In this document: piece after piece, positions 1 to 6,131 of the stretch
How positions within the stretch are numbered: the first letter of the stretch is position 1
How the letters are laid out: each line of letters opens with the position of its first letter
NCBI GenBank assembly: GCA_965120355.1
Contig: CBCPMX010000108.1
Coordinates: 1 to 12,896, forward strand
Source of the DNA: CBCPMX01 sp965120355
GTDB lineage: Bacteria; Bacillota; Clostridia; Oscillospirales; Oscillospiraceae
DNA length: 12,896 nucleotides
Direction: 5' to 3'
Made by a program: the position numbers and the translations under genes
Notes under the pieces: model-generated
Told to the model about the DNA's origin: nothing
The model's input: the letters and a program-made list of their open reading frames with translations, nothing else
Database searches by the model: none

Positions 1-243
1 GAAAGGCATCTGGGGCAGATGCAGAAGTATCAGGCCACCATAGACTATCTGACGCAGGAGAACAGGGGCTTGAAAGAGAAGGTCAACGGTGAAAAGAGCA
101 TACACAAGCAGATGGAGGTGCTTGCGATGCAAAAGGAGAATGAACAGCTCCGGCGGTTTGTCCAGAGCATACCCCCGGAGGTGCGGCAGGTGTTGAAGGA
201 GCAGCAGAGGGGGGATAGATATAAGCGACAGCTTGAGCGGTAA
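1..243 (+). CDS. C-terminal end of a coiled-coil protein, probably a mobile-element relaxase/mobilization protein (5' truncated)
   Basis: The reading frame is open from base 1 and stops at 241-243, so only about 80 C-terminal residues are visible. They are highly charged and rich in E, K, Q and R, with leucines spaced as in a coiled coil (for example the stretches around TQENRGLKEK and KENEQLRRFV). No catalytic motif lies in the visible part. The small acidic gene 22 bases downstream resembles proteins that follow mobilization genes in clostridial integrative elements, so a Mob/relaxase C-terminal tail is the best guess. A phage or plasmid protein with a coiled-coil tail is possible. The gene belongs to the same transcript as its downstream neighbour and is closed by the terminator at 416-455. 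The function is inferred from context only. Confidence 0.6.
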   Translation, partial: ERHLGQMQKYQATIDYLTQENRGLKEKVNGEKSIHKQMEVLAMQKENEQLRRFVQSIPPEVRQVLKEQQRGDRYKRQLER

Positions 244-265
244 TCATAAAGAGAAGAACAGCGGC

Positions 266-397
266 ATGGACATTCCGGACTATGCCATCGAGCGCATGGC
301 CCGGTGCCTGCTGCCCATGCTCCAGAAGTATTACGAGAGCGAGGAAGGGAAACGGGACTTGGAGGCGTGGGAACAGCGGCAGGACAAGCAGGGATAA
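266..397 (+). CDS. small acidic protein of the mobile element (43 aa)
   Basis: The 43-residue product begins MDIPDYAIERMARCLLPML and continues with KYYESEEGKRDLEAW, ending in a charged tail. I recognise this pattern (DYxIERxARxLLP, then an acidic YYESEEG block) as a short uncharacterised protein type found next to mobilization genes in clostridial conjugative or mobilizable elements; this is from memory and untested. The start is uncertain. ATG 266 has only a weak purine-rich stretch (AGAGAAG) upstream. An in-frame TTG at 233 would add 11 residues and overlap the preceding gene by 11 bases, which would favour translational coupling. A strong terminator begins 19 bases after the stop. Probably cytoplasmic; no enzymatic motif seen. 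Confidence 0.55.
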   Translation: MDIPDYAIERMARCLLPMLQKYYESEEGKRDLEAWEQRQDKQG

Positions 398-415
398 CGG
401 CAAATTACACGGCAA

Positions 416-455
416 GGGGGAGGGCCACCTGTCTGGTGGCCCTCCCCCTTTTTTT
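416..455 (+). terminator. strong intrinsic terminator ending the mobile-element genes
   Basis: A perfect 14-bp GC-rich stem (416-429 with 435-448) with a 5-base loop is followed by seven T (449-455). It lies 19 bases past the stop of the small gene and marks the end of the element's transcript. Confidence 0.93.
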
Positions 456-494
456 GTCTACCTGCCTATGCCCTTGGCAGCTTCCATAGATACG

Positions 495-536
495 AAAAAT
501 CCGAACCCTTCCCCGATTGGGATTAGGTTCGGATTT
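495..536 (-). terminator. intrinsic terminator of the tRNA-Thr/Tyr transcript
   Basis: An 11-bp stem (AAATCCGAACC at 497-507 with GGTTCGGATTT at 526-536) is followed on the minus strand by a T run (complement of A495-A499). It lies just past the 3' end of tRNA-Tyr. It converges with the terminator at 416-455. Confidence 0.82.
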
Positions 537-544
537 CTCAAGTG

Positions 545-629
545 TGGTGGGGGATGGTGGATTCGAACCACCGTAGGCATAGCCAGCAGATTTACAGTCT
601 GTCCCCTTTGGCCACTCGGGAAATCCCCC
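545..629 (-). tRNA. tRNA-Tyr (anticodon GTA)
   Basis: On the minus strand the 85-base gene folds as a class II (long variable arm) tRNA. The acceptor stem pairs GGGGGAT with ATCCCCC, then discriminator A and an encoded CCA (545-547). The anticodon stem-loop CAGA-CTGTAAA-TCTG carries GTA, the T arm contains GGTTCGAATCC, and a long variable arm is present. It is the second gene of a tRNA pair, 22 bases after tRNA-Thr, and shares its promoter and terminator. Confidence 0.97.
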
Positions 630-651
630 ATCTAAACTTTCGTTGAAGGGT

Positions 652-727
652 TGGAGCTGGTAGACGGACTCGAACCCCCGACCTGCTGATTACAAATCAG
701 CTGCTCTACCAACTGAGCTATACCAGC
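652..727 (-). tRNA. tRNA-Thr (anticodon TGT)
   Basis: A 76-base class I tRNA on the minus strand. Acceptor GCTGGTA pairs with TACCAGC, discriminator T, encoded CCA. The D arm is of the AGCTCAGTTGGTAGAGC type, the anticodon stem-loop GCTGA-TTTGTAA-TCAGC reads TGT (ACA codons), and the T arm has GGGTTCGAGTCC. First gene after the promoter at 747-774. Confidence 0.97.
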
Positions 728-746
728 ACTGCAACGAACGGATATT

Positions 747-774
747 ATTATAGCACAAGATTTCAATTTGTCAA
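747..774 (-). promoter_or_regulatory. sigma-A promoter of the tRNA-Thr/Tyr pair
   Basis: On the minus strand, TTGACA (769-774), a 16-base spacer and TATAAT (747-752) are both exact consensus hexamers. The predicted start near 740 is about 13 bases before the tRNA-Thr 5' end. Confidence 0.9.
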
Positions 775-837
775 GCATCATTCGAAAAAAAAACTGTATT
801 TTTTTCAGAGCCAGTTCTCCACGCCGCTTTCTTTCCC

Positions 838-973
838 ATGCACACGAAAACAGCTCTGCCTCCAGCGGGGCGCATGGAGTGACAATCAGACGATGCTAAA
901 AATTTACACCCACATTGCAAACGCAGACATCGAGAAAAACGTCGCCGCCCTGGCGGATTTTTTCAGCCGTTAG
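838..973 (+). pseudogene. decayed C-terminal remnant of a tyrosine recombinase/integrase
   Basis: Reading GCA at 872 onward gives AWSDNQTMLKIYTHIANAD followed by IEKNVAALADFFSR and TAG at 971-973. This matches the end of clostridial tyrosine recombinases: the (G)HSD..TT...YTH box, where the Y at 905-907 fits the nucleophilic tyrosine, then a short helical tail. The histidine expected before SD is replaced by W (TGG, 875-877). Nothing upstream of about 870 resembles the rest of the catalytic domain, although the frame stays open back to about 838 (CTRKQLCLQRG). There is no start codon, ribosome site or room for a full integrase, because tRNA-Thr and its promoter end at 774. I read this as the 3' stump of an integrase left after deletion or incomplete element loss. 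It lies between tRNA genes, a usual target for such enzymes. Confidence 0.72.
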
Positions 974-996
974 CGTTAGCATTTTATTAGCATTTT
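969..996 (+). repeat. short direct repeats (TTAGC / TTAGCATTTT) after the integrase remnant
   Basis: GTTAGC occurs at 969-974 and again at 975-980, and the 10-mer TTAGCATTTT occurs at 976-985 and 987-996, giving three TTAGC copies in 28 bases. They overlap the stop codon of the integrase stump. Short direct repeats beside an integrase gene can be arm-type recombinase or excisionase sites; that role is inferred. Confidence 0.6.
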
Positions 997-1083
997 GGTT
1001 TTTTGGCCGTCGAATTTATTCGGTATGAGACGCAAAAAACATTCGTCCAACGAAACCCGCAAACCATTGAAAACATAAAGAAA

Positions 1084-1120
1084 AACCCCCAACCCACTAC
1101 AATTAGTAGGTTGGGGTTTT
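1084..1120 (-). terminator. terminator downstream of tRNA-Ser
   Basis: ACCCCCAACC pairs with GGTTGGGGT around an inner CTAC/GTAG arm. On the minus strand the hairpin is followed by a TTTTT-type tail (complement of A1081-A1085). It abuts the CCA end of tRNA-Ser; the plus side also has TTTT, so it may act in both directions. Confidence 0.65.
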
Positions 1121-1211
1121 GGCGGAGTGGGCGGGATTCGAACCCGCGTGCCGCTCATCACGGCAACACGATTTCCAGTCGTGCTCGTTATGACCTCTTC
1201 GATACCACTCC
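1120..1211 (-). tRNA. tRNA-Ser (anticodon GGA)
   Basis: A 92-base class II tRNA. Acceptor GGAGTGG pairs with CCACTCC, discriminator G, encoded CCA. The anticodon stem-loop ACGAC-TGGAAAT-CGTGT reads GGA (UCC/UCU codons). A long variable arm (GTTGCCGTGATGAGCGGCAC) and a T arm with GGGTTCGAATCCC are visible. Single-gene transcript with its own promoter. Confidence 0.97.
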
Positions 1212-1244
1212 ATCTATGAGGCGCCGCCATCAGACAGCTTATGT

Positions 1245-1273
1245 ATTATACTCAATAGTGATCAAAATGTCAA
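1245..1273 (-). promoter_or_regulatory. sigma-A promoter of tRNA-Ser
   Basis: Minus-strand TTGACA (1268-1273), exactly 17 bases, TATAAT (1245-1250): a perfect consensus promoter. The predicted start near 1238 gives a leader of about 26 bases before the tRNA. Confidence 0.93.
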
Positions 1274-1301
1274 CTGCTTTTTTCGCTTTTTCGCAGATTT
1301 T

Positions 1302-1334
1302 TTGCCGGCAAGCGGACAGCCCGCCTGCCGGCAA
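1302..1334 (-). other. stem-loop just downstream of the PBP gene
   Basis: TTGCCGGCA (1302-1310) pairs with TGCCGGCAA (1326-1334), with an inner GCGG/CCGC arm and a 5-base loop. It starts 15 bases past the stop of the penicillin-binding protein gene. On the minus strand it is followed by A rather than T residues, so it is not a textbook terminator; it may protect the mRNA 3' end or terminate weakly. Confidence 0.5.
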
Positions 1335-1348
1335 TCACTGGCTCAACC

Positions 1349-2731
1349 TTATTCCGCATCCATTGCGGCTACACAAGCTTCCAAAACAGCGCCGGCGATG
1401 GACGTACAGACGCTGCTTCCATAGCCGCCGTTCTCCACAATCACAATGAAGGCCAGCGGATAGTCGTCATCCTGCACGAAACCGGAAAAGGTAGCGTGAG
1501 GCGCTTCCCCATTGCCCACCTCGGCGGTACCAGACTTCGCGCAGACATACAGCCCCGCGGGGAAATTGGCTTCGCCATAATTGTTGACTACATTGTCATG
1601 CATCAGGCTGGCCAGCGTGGCCGCTGTGGAAGAAGTCAGAACCTGGCCAGTGGTGGTGGTCTCCGCGGAATAGGTGGTGATGCCCGCACTGTTCTCTGCG
1701 GATGCCACAATATAGGGCGTAGCAGCACTGCCGCCGCCGGCGATCATGCCCATATAGACCATATAGGCGCAGGGGTTAATCAAATCCGTATACTGTCCAA
1801 TGCCCGCCCAAGCCAGATTGGACTGCGCTGTATTGGTCACATCAAAGTTGCCCGCTACACAGGCAACGCCGTCAAAAGTCAGCGTACTATTGATGCCAAA
1901 ACGGTCGGCATATTCCTGCAGCGTTTCAGCACCCACCATCTGGGCAATTTGCCCAAAGGCCACATTGCACGAGCGCGTCAGAGCCTCGCCAAACGTGATG
2001 GTGCCATGGACGCCGTCACAGGTGATGGTGTCTCCCTCCACCTCATAGGAGCCGGTGCAGTAGAACGTCTGATTCACAATGTCCGGGACTGTCTCCAGTG
2101 CCGCCGCCGCGGTCACCAGCTTAAAAATGGACCCGGGTACATAGGTGGCGCTGGTCAGCCGGTTGACATAGACGCCGTCATAATACCCCGTGGGGGAGTC
2201 TCCGATTTCCGGCACATTGTCCGGGTCATAGGTGCCGCTGGTGACGGCGCAGAGGATCTCACCGGTTTCATAATTGTAGACACCAATCACGCCTTTGCGC
2301 GTCCCCAGCTGTTCCAGCGCCACCTTCTGTACATCCGCACTGATGGTTAACGATAAGGTACCGCCGTCTCCCTCCACGGAGCTGTAAACACCGCTGATGC
2401 GGCTGAACCCGATCAGTTCTTCGGCATATTCATTGAGTATATAGGACGGAATATAGCCGTCCCGATCCCCCAGTATATGCAGGGTAGCCGCCCGCACCCA
2501 GGCATCGTCGGCATAGGTTCGTCCGTCTGCATTGTTCAATAAAATCGTGCCGTTTCGATCTACCACAGAACCAACAGATAAATTCCCGCCGGAATAAACG
2601 TGCGGAGAATTCTGAAACACAATCCATTCTGAACTATCCGCCCAGTAGACCGCAAAGAATGCAGCCACACCAATCAACAGTGCAACTGACAAAAGCAAAG
2701 CAAATTTTGCTCGAAAAGCCACTTTTCTCAC
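1349..2731 (-). CDS. class B penicillin-binding protein (transpeptidase), PbpA-like
   Basis: The 460-residue protein has an N-terminal membrane anchor (about 9-30), a short region with a VGSVVDRNGTILL motif near 53-65, and a penicillin-binding transpeptidase domain from about 145. All three active-site motifs are visible: SIFK (nucleophile Ser201, in YVPGSIFKLVT), SCN at 254-256 and KSGT at 399-402. It should crosslink peptidoglycan outside the membrane. At 460 residues it lacks the large pedestal of typical class B PBPs and is close in size to actinobacterial PbpA, which also pairs with RodA. The start is GTG at 2731, with GGAGG about 10 bases upstream. The GTGA sequence overlaps the TGA of the SEDS gene, so the two are translationally coupled and probably act as one complex. 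SpoVD/FtsI roles cannot be excluded. Confidence 0.93.
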   Translation of the reverse strand: MRKVAFRAKFALLLSVALLIGVAAFFAVYWADSSEWIVFQNSPHVYSGGNLSVGSVVDRNGTILLNNADGRTYADDAWVRAATLHILGDRDGYIPSYILNEYAEELIGFSRISGVYSSVEGDGGTLSLTISADVQKVALEQLGTRKGVIGVYNYETGEILCAVTSGTYDPDNVPEIGDSPTGYYDGVYVNRLTSATYVPGSIFKLVTAAAALETVPDIVNQTFYCTGSYEVEGDTITCDGVHGTITFGEALTRSCNVAFGQIAQMVGAETLQEYADRFGINSTLTFDGVACVAGNFDVTNTAQSNLAWAGIGQYTDLINPCAYMVYMGMIAGGGSAATPYIVASAENSAGITTYSAETTTTGQVLTSSTAATLASLMHDNVVNNYGEANFPAGLYVCAKSGTAEVGNGEAPHATFSGFVQDDDYPLAFIVIVENGGYGSSVCTSIAGAVLEACVAAMDAE

Positions 2732-4473
2732 GTTTCATTGGCCTCCTTCCGCCTGCGGCCTGGTAATTTAATGGCCAGACTGGCATTTTGCCGGGTATCT
2801 GCCGCCTTTACAAAGGCCATCAGTCCCCAGGCAGAAATCATGCTGGAGCCGCCGTTGGATACAAACGGAAACGTAACGCCGGTCAGGGGCAGAAAATCCA
2901 CCGTGCCGAATACGTTGAGAATCGCCTGTATCATCAGCATAGCCATGGCGCCGCAGGCGCCGATGGAGTAAAAGCTGCTGCGGCCGGTTGCCGTGGATCG
3001 CACTACAAAAATCCCCAGCAGTGCCACAGCCACCACCATCATCACCGCAATCAGCAGGCCCCATTCCTCTGATACCAGGGCGAACACCAGATCTGTGTCG
3101 GAAGCGCCCACATATTTCAGCCAGCCGTTGCCCGCACCCAGGCCGAACAGCCCGCCGGAGGCAATGCACATCATGGCCCGCGTCTGCTGATAGCCACGGG
3201 AATCATTGGGATATTCCCAGACATGCCGCCAGCCTTCGAACCGGGACAGCACATAGGGTCGGAAACGCAGTACGATCGCGCCTGCAAAACCGGTACCGGT
3301 ACAGGCCATAGCGATGGTGGCGAAGCTGCCGGAACGCATAAACGCAATAATCAGGAATCCCACAAAAAATACAATGGCTGTGCCAAAGTCGTTCATCAGA
3401 GCCAGGCAACCGCACAGTGCCGCGGAATAGACAATAAACAGGATCACATTTCGCTTAGACATCAGCCGGTCCATGGTGGACGCACCCACAAAGACAAAGC
3501 AGATCTTCACCAGCTCCGACGGCTGAAAGGAAAATGATCCGATTTGGATCCAGTTCCGCGCGCCATTGAGCACCGTGCCGAACACCAGGTTGACGGCCAG
3601 CAGCCCCAGCCCGCCGGCAGCCATCACATATCGAAACTTTTTCGCCCGCTCCAGATCCTGCAGGATCCAGCACAAAAATGCGTAGGCCGCCAGCCCCATG
3701 CATACCGTCAGGATCATTTTGGTCATATCCTCCGGTGCAGCCGACGCAACAACTGCCAGGCCCAAGGAACACAGGTAAAACGCGATGGTCTCCACCTCAT
3801 ACCCAGTCCGCTTCAAAATCCGCATGACAATGTAGAGTCCCCATTCCAGTGCCACCAGAATCGTGTAACACAGCCGCATAACGCCCAGCCACTCTTCGTC
3901 CAAAGCTGTTTGAAGCTGCAGTACAGACAATACCTGAAACGCAGTCAGAAATAACAGCGTCAGAATGGCGCTGTTGCCGGAACCGGCCTTTGTCCGCAGG
4001 GATGCCTCTTCCACCTGTTCCTCGGCATTCAGCGGCATCAGGGTCATTTCCACGCCGCCGATATCCAGTACATCGCCGAATTTGACTTCCATCAGCCCCT
4101 GCAGTTCTTGCCCATTGACCAGTACGCCTCCCTTGGAGCCAACGTCGCCCAAGGTCCAACTGCCGTCATCATACCGAGTTAAAACAGCGTGTGACCGGGA
4201 AACAGTGGGATAAGATACCACCACATCGCTGTTTTTTGCGCGGCCGATGACATTTTCCCAATGGGTCACAGGAATCTGATCGCCGTTCTGGAGCACCAGA
4301 TAGCCCCAGATCTCCGGCTCCGGTGCATCGGCAAACATGGACCGGGCGCACCGCAGCAGAATGATTGCTGTGAGAATGGGAAACACAAAGCGCAGAAAAT
4401 ATGTCAGCGTATTGCCCGCCGGCACAAAGACCTCAGAAAGCGCTGCAAGAATATTTAGTAAAACGTCCAGCAT
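2728..4473 (-). CDS. FHA-domain/RodA-FtsW (SEDS) fusion: peptidoglycan glycosyltransferase
   Basis: The 581-residue protein starts with a membrane helix (about 22-44). A cytoplasmic FHA domain follows (about 57-148), with IGRAKNSDVV at 76-85, SRSH at 92-95 and VNG at 119-121, the residues that bind phosphothreonine in this family. From about 166 a multi-helix SEDS domain follows: GARNWIQIG and FQPSE (304-320), NDFGTA at 361-366 (Asp362 likely equals the catalytic Asp of RodA), GYQQTRA (427-433), LVSEEWG (466-472) and FPFVSNGGSS (535-544). SEDS proteins polymerise lipid II into glycan strands with a partner class B PBP, here the next gene. I chose ATG 4473 because AGAGGTGA lies just upstream; a longer frame reaching 4548 would run through the -35 box. 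FHA control by a Ser/Thr kinase is inferred; no kinase gene is in the window. Confidence 0.93.
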   Translation of the reverse strand: MLDVLLNILAALSEVFVPAGNTLTYFLRFVFPILTAIILLRCARSMFADAPEPEIWGYLVLQNGDQIPVTHWENVIGRAKNSDVVVSYPTVSRSHAVLTRYDDGSWTLGDVGSKGGVLVNGQELQGLMEVKFGDVLDIGGVEMTLMPLNAEEQVEEASLRTKAGSGNSAILTLLFLTAFQVLSVLQLQTALDEEWLGVMRLCYTILVALEWGLYIVMRILKRTGYEVETIAFYLCSLGLAVVASAAPEDMTKMILTVCMGLAAYAFLCWILQDLERAKKFRYVMAAGGLGLLAVNLVFGTVLNGARNWIQIGSFSFQPSELVKICFVFVGASTMDRLMSKRNVILFIVYSAALCGCLALMNDFGTAIVFFVGFLIIAFMRSGSFATIAMACTGTGFAGAIVLRFRPYVLSRFEGWRHVWEYPNDSRGYQQTRAMMCIASGGLFGLGAGNGWLKYVGASDTDLVFALVSEEWGLLIAVMMVVAVALLGIFVVRSTATGRSSFYSIGACGAMAMLMIQAILNVFGTVDFLPLTGVTFPFVSNGGSSMISAWGLMAFVKAADTRQNASLAIKLPGRRRKEANET

Positions 4474-4519
4474 TTCATCACCTCTGTATTGAACCAGTGG
4501 AGTTTTCGTTATTTTGAAT

Positions 4520-4548
4520 ATGGTATCATAAGGTTTTGCGATTTTCAA
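4520..4548 (-). promoter_or_regulatory. promoter of the SEDS-PBP operon
   Basis: Minus-strand TTGAAA (4543-4548), 17-base spacer, TACCAT (4520-4525) with an extended -10 TG one base upstream. Predicted start near 4513, about 40 bases before the chosen ATG at 4473. Confidence 0.65.
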
Positions 4549-4599
4549 ATCTAATGAGCGTCTTTCGGCCTCTTAGACGAAAGATTTCATAAAAAGTTC

Positions 4600-4642
4600 A
4601 AAAAAAGCGCCAAATGTGCCGCACATCGCGGCACATTTGGCG
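4600..4642 (-). terminator. intrinsic terminator of the small multidrug-export gene
   Basis: A perfect 15-bp stem (4608-4622 with 4628-4642) with a 5-base loop is followed on the minus strand by seven T (complement of A4600-A4606). It lies 26 bases past the gene's stop and insulates it from the SEDS-PBP operon. Confidence 0.93.
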
Positions 4643-4667
4643 GGCAATTACACAACAGCGGGATCGT

Positions 4668-5132
4668 CTAAAAGATGGCAAAAACGCCATAAGACACCGC
4701 CATCATAATCAGTCCTGCCACAGCGACACCCGCCAAAATCGCAGGGAATGCATTTTTCAGCCGGATATCCAGCAGCGTCGCCACCAGCGCACCGGTCCAC
4801 GCGCCAGTACCTGGCAGTGGAATGGCCACCAAAACAAACAGGCCGAACAATTCATACTTATAATAGTAATGCAGCTTTTTTCTGCCCCGCAGGACAATCT
4901 TGTCACTGATCTTCGCCAGAAATTTTGAATGATGCGACATCCAGCTTAAAACCCGGCGCAAGAACAGCATAATCACAGGCACTGGGAGGCAGTTACTGAT
5001 CACACAGACAACGTATAATAAAAGCGGCGGCAGGTCCATCGCCATGCCTACCGGCAGTGCGCCGCGCAGTTCCACAATGGGCGCCATAGACAGCAGCGCG
5101 CAAATAGCCAGATTTTTCAGTAAAGCAGCCAA
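4668..5132 (-). CDS. small multidrug-export family membrane protein (COG2426-type)
   Basis: The 154-residue, strongly hydrophobic protein has about four membrane segments (roughly 5-30, 33-58, 93-118, 128-152) around a basic loop (about 59-90). Early PIVELRGALPVG (18-29) and late AIPLPGTGAWTGA (103-115) are the hallmark motifs of the small multi-drug export family (PF06695). The half-membrane motif layout is like that of DedA/VTT proteins, so lipid or small-molecule transport is as likely as drug export; the substrate is unknown. Length is normal for the family. The start is TTG at 5132 with GGAGGA ending about 9-10 bases upstream. The only nearby ATG upstream (5150) opens another frame that stops after ten codons. 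Monocistronic: promoter at 5198-5226, terminator at 4600-4642. Confidence 0.85.
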   Translation of the reverse strand: MAALLKNLAICALLSMAPIVELRGALPVGMAMDLPPLLLYVVCVISNCLPVPVIMLFLRRVLSWMSHHSKFLAKISDKIVLRGRKKLHYYYKYELFGLFVLVAIPLPGTGAWTGALVATLLDIRLKNAFPAILAGVAVAGLIMMAVSYGVFAIF

Positions 5133-5197
5133 TCCGTTTTTTCCTCCATCGCGTCAGCCAGGCCAACAGTTTCTTGTTCTAAGCTTTCATTATGTTC

Positions 5198-5226
5198 AGT
5201 ATAACGCCTGTCTGGCGGAAAATCAA
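5198..5226 (-). promoter_or_regulatory. promoter of the small multidrug-export gene
   Basis: Minus-strand TTGATT (5221-5226), 17-base spacer, TATACT (5198-5203). The start is expected near 5191, giving a leader of about 60 bases. An inverted repeat (5214-5235) covers the -35 box. Confidence 0.62.
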
Positions 5227-5235
5227 TGTTCCGCC
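5214..5235. repeat. inverted repeat over the -35 box, possible operator
   Basis: GGCGGAA (5214-5220) and TTCCGCC (5229-5235) form a perfect 7-bp inverted repeat with an 8-base spacer that contains the -35 hexamer of the promoter reading into the multidrug-export gene. The position suits a repressor site; no regulator gene is adjacent. Confidence 0.45.
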
Positions 5236-5440
5236 TTCAGATTTCAAAAAGGTTTATAAAACCTGTAAAAATCAGGAGGTTTTCTTCACGAAACAAGCTG
5301 ATCCTCTGTTCCGGTTTTCCTTGTCTCTCAGACAGGCATCCGGCCCCGGGAGTATATTCCATATCTGGCTGCACCCGGCGTCCGTTTCTATTGTGCAAAC
5401 CGTATAAAACATCTCTCCCGATTTCATCTATACTCACGCA

Positions 5441-5469
5441 TTGATCGGTAATTAACTATATGATAAAAT
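5441..5469 (+). promoter_or_regulatory. promoter of the 139-aa membrane protein gene
   Basis: TTGATC (5441-5446), 17 bases, TAAAAT (5464-5469), with TG one base before the -10 (extended -10). Start near 5476, leader about 45 bases. The stretch between this and the divergent promoter at 5226 (about 215 bases) holds no gene or strong structure that I could see. Confidence 0.62.
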
Positions 5470-5520
5470 ATACTTGCTAAAAAGTTGAATGATATTTATT
5501 CTAAGAGGGAGTGCTATACT

Positions 5521-5940
5521 ATGAAACAGGACAAACAAGATCAGACCGATCAAATCGGCATGTACATTACCAACAACCGGCAGTTCAAAGCCATGATGGG
5601 CTATGGCCTTTTGGAACAGTACGATTCCACGGTCAAAGCCGCCGCCGAGTCCGGCGCGGTCCAGGGAGACCGGCGGGATCCCCTGGGCCTCCGGATCTTC
5701 TATGGCGTGTTTATCACCGGGCTTGTGTTGTCTTGTCTGTGTCTCATCGGCAGTTTCCTTGGCGGGTTTTTTTCCACTTTCCCCTCTCAATTGCTGATGA
5801 CCATTGCCGAATGGGGCATTCCCCTGTGCGCTGTGCCATTGTGCATTGTTGGCTGCATACAGGCGTTTTTGGAAAAGCGCCGCTGGCAGGCGCGCATGCG
5901 CCAGGCAGACCTCATACGGCAGCAGAAAACCACGCGCTGA
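5521..5940 (+). CDS. unrecognised small membrane protein with two helices (139 aa)
   Basis: I do not recognise the family. The 139-residue protein has a hydrophilic N-terminus (KQDKQDQTDQIG, then a segment around YITNNRQFKAMMGYGLLEQYD), two hydrophobic helices (about 58-82 and 92-116) and a basic, arginine- and glutamine-rich C-terminal tail (EKRRWQARMRQADLIRQQ). By the positive-inside rule both termini are probably cytoplasmic. ATG 5521 is chosen because GAGGGAG lies 9 bases upstream; an in-frame ATG at 5485 has no ribosome site. The gene has its own promoter at 5441-5469 and a weak terminator after it, so it appears monocistronic. Base composition matches its neighbours. Functions such as sensing or membrane anchoring are open. 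Confidence 0.75.
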   Translation: MKQDKQDQTDQIGMYITNNRQFKAMMGYGLLEQYDSTVKAAAESGAVQGDRRDPLGLRIFYGVFITGLVLSCLCLIGSFLGGFFSTFPSQLLMTIAEWGIPLCAVPLCIVGCIQAFLEKRRWQARMRQADLIRQQKTTR

Positions 5941-5947
5941 ACCTTCA

Positions 5948-5980
5948 AACAGCCGTCCGGACAGAGCCGGCGGCTGTTTT
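5948..5980 (+). terminator. probable terminator after the 139-aa gene
   Basis: AACAGCCG (5948-5955) pairs with CGGCTGTT (5971-5978), with an inner CCGG arm, and is followed by a short T tail (5977-5980). The tail is short, so termination may be partial. Confidence 0.68.
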
Positions 5981-6044
5981 CATGTTTCTCACAAAACCTA
6001 CAAAATCTCAGAGGAAAATTTCTTCTTTCGTGCAAATTCTATAG

Positions 6045-6072
6045 TGGAAATCTCCAAAATCTATGCTATAAT
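6045..6072 (+). promoter_or_regulatory. promoter of the thiolase gene
   Basis: TATAAT at 6067-6072 is exact consensus; the -35 TGGAAA (6045-6050) is a partial match at 16 bases. Start near 6079, giving a leader of about 75 bases. Confidence 0.65.
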
Positions 6073-6078
6073 AAGTAC

Positions 6079-6131
6079 GGTAGGCACGTCTGTGCCCACC
6101 CTGCAATCATGAACATTCCCATCCTGGGAAT
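6079..6131 (+). other. two hairpins in the thiolase mRNA leader
   Basis: Hairpin one: GGTAGGCAC (6079-6087) with GTGCCCACC (6092-6100), one mismatch. Hairpin two: ATTCCCA (6115-6121) with TGGGAAT (6125-6131), perfect, 3-base loop. They occupy most of the leader upstream of AAGGAGG (6140-6146). They may stabilise a highly expressed mRNA; no riboswitch class is recognised. Confidence 0.5.

Noticed and set aside
545..1211. Search for duplicated tRNA 3' ends as attachment-site pairs
   Set aside because: No second copy of the Thr, Tyr or Ser 3' ends was seen in the window, so no att site can be placed.
976..1449. Frames crossing tRNA-Ser on both strands
   Set aside because: They read through a complete tRNA gene and its promoter.
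1496..2350. 284-codon plus-strand frame opposite the PBP gene
   Set aside because: An antisense shadow of a well-supported gene; no motif and no translation signal.
5133..5440. Guanidine or other riboswitch ahead of the small multidrug-export gene
   Set aside because: The predicted leader is only about 60 bases and shows no recognisable aptamer core or expression-platform hairpin.
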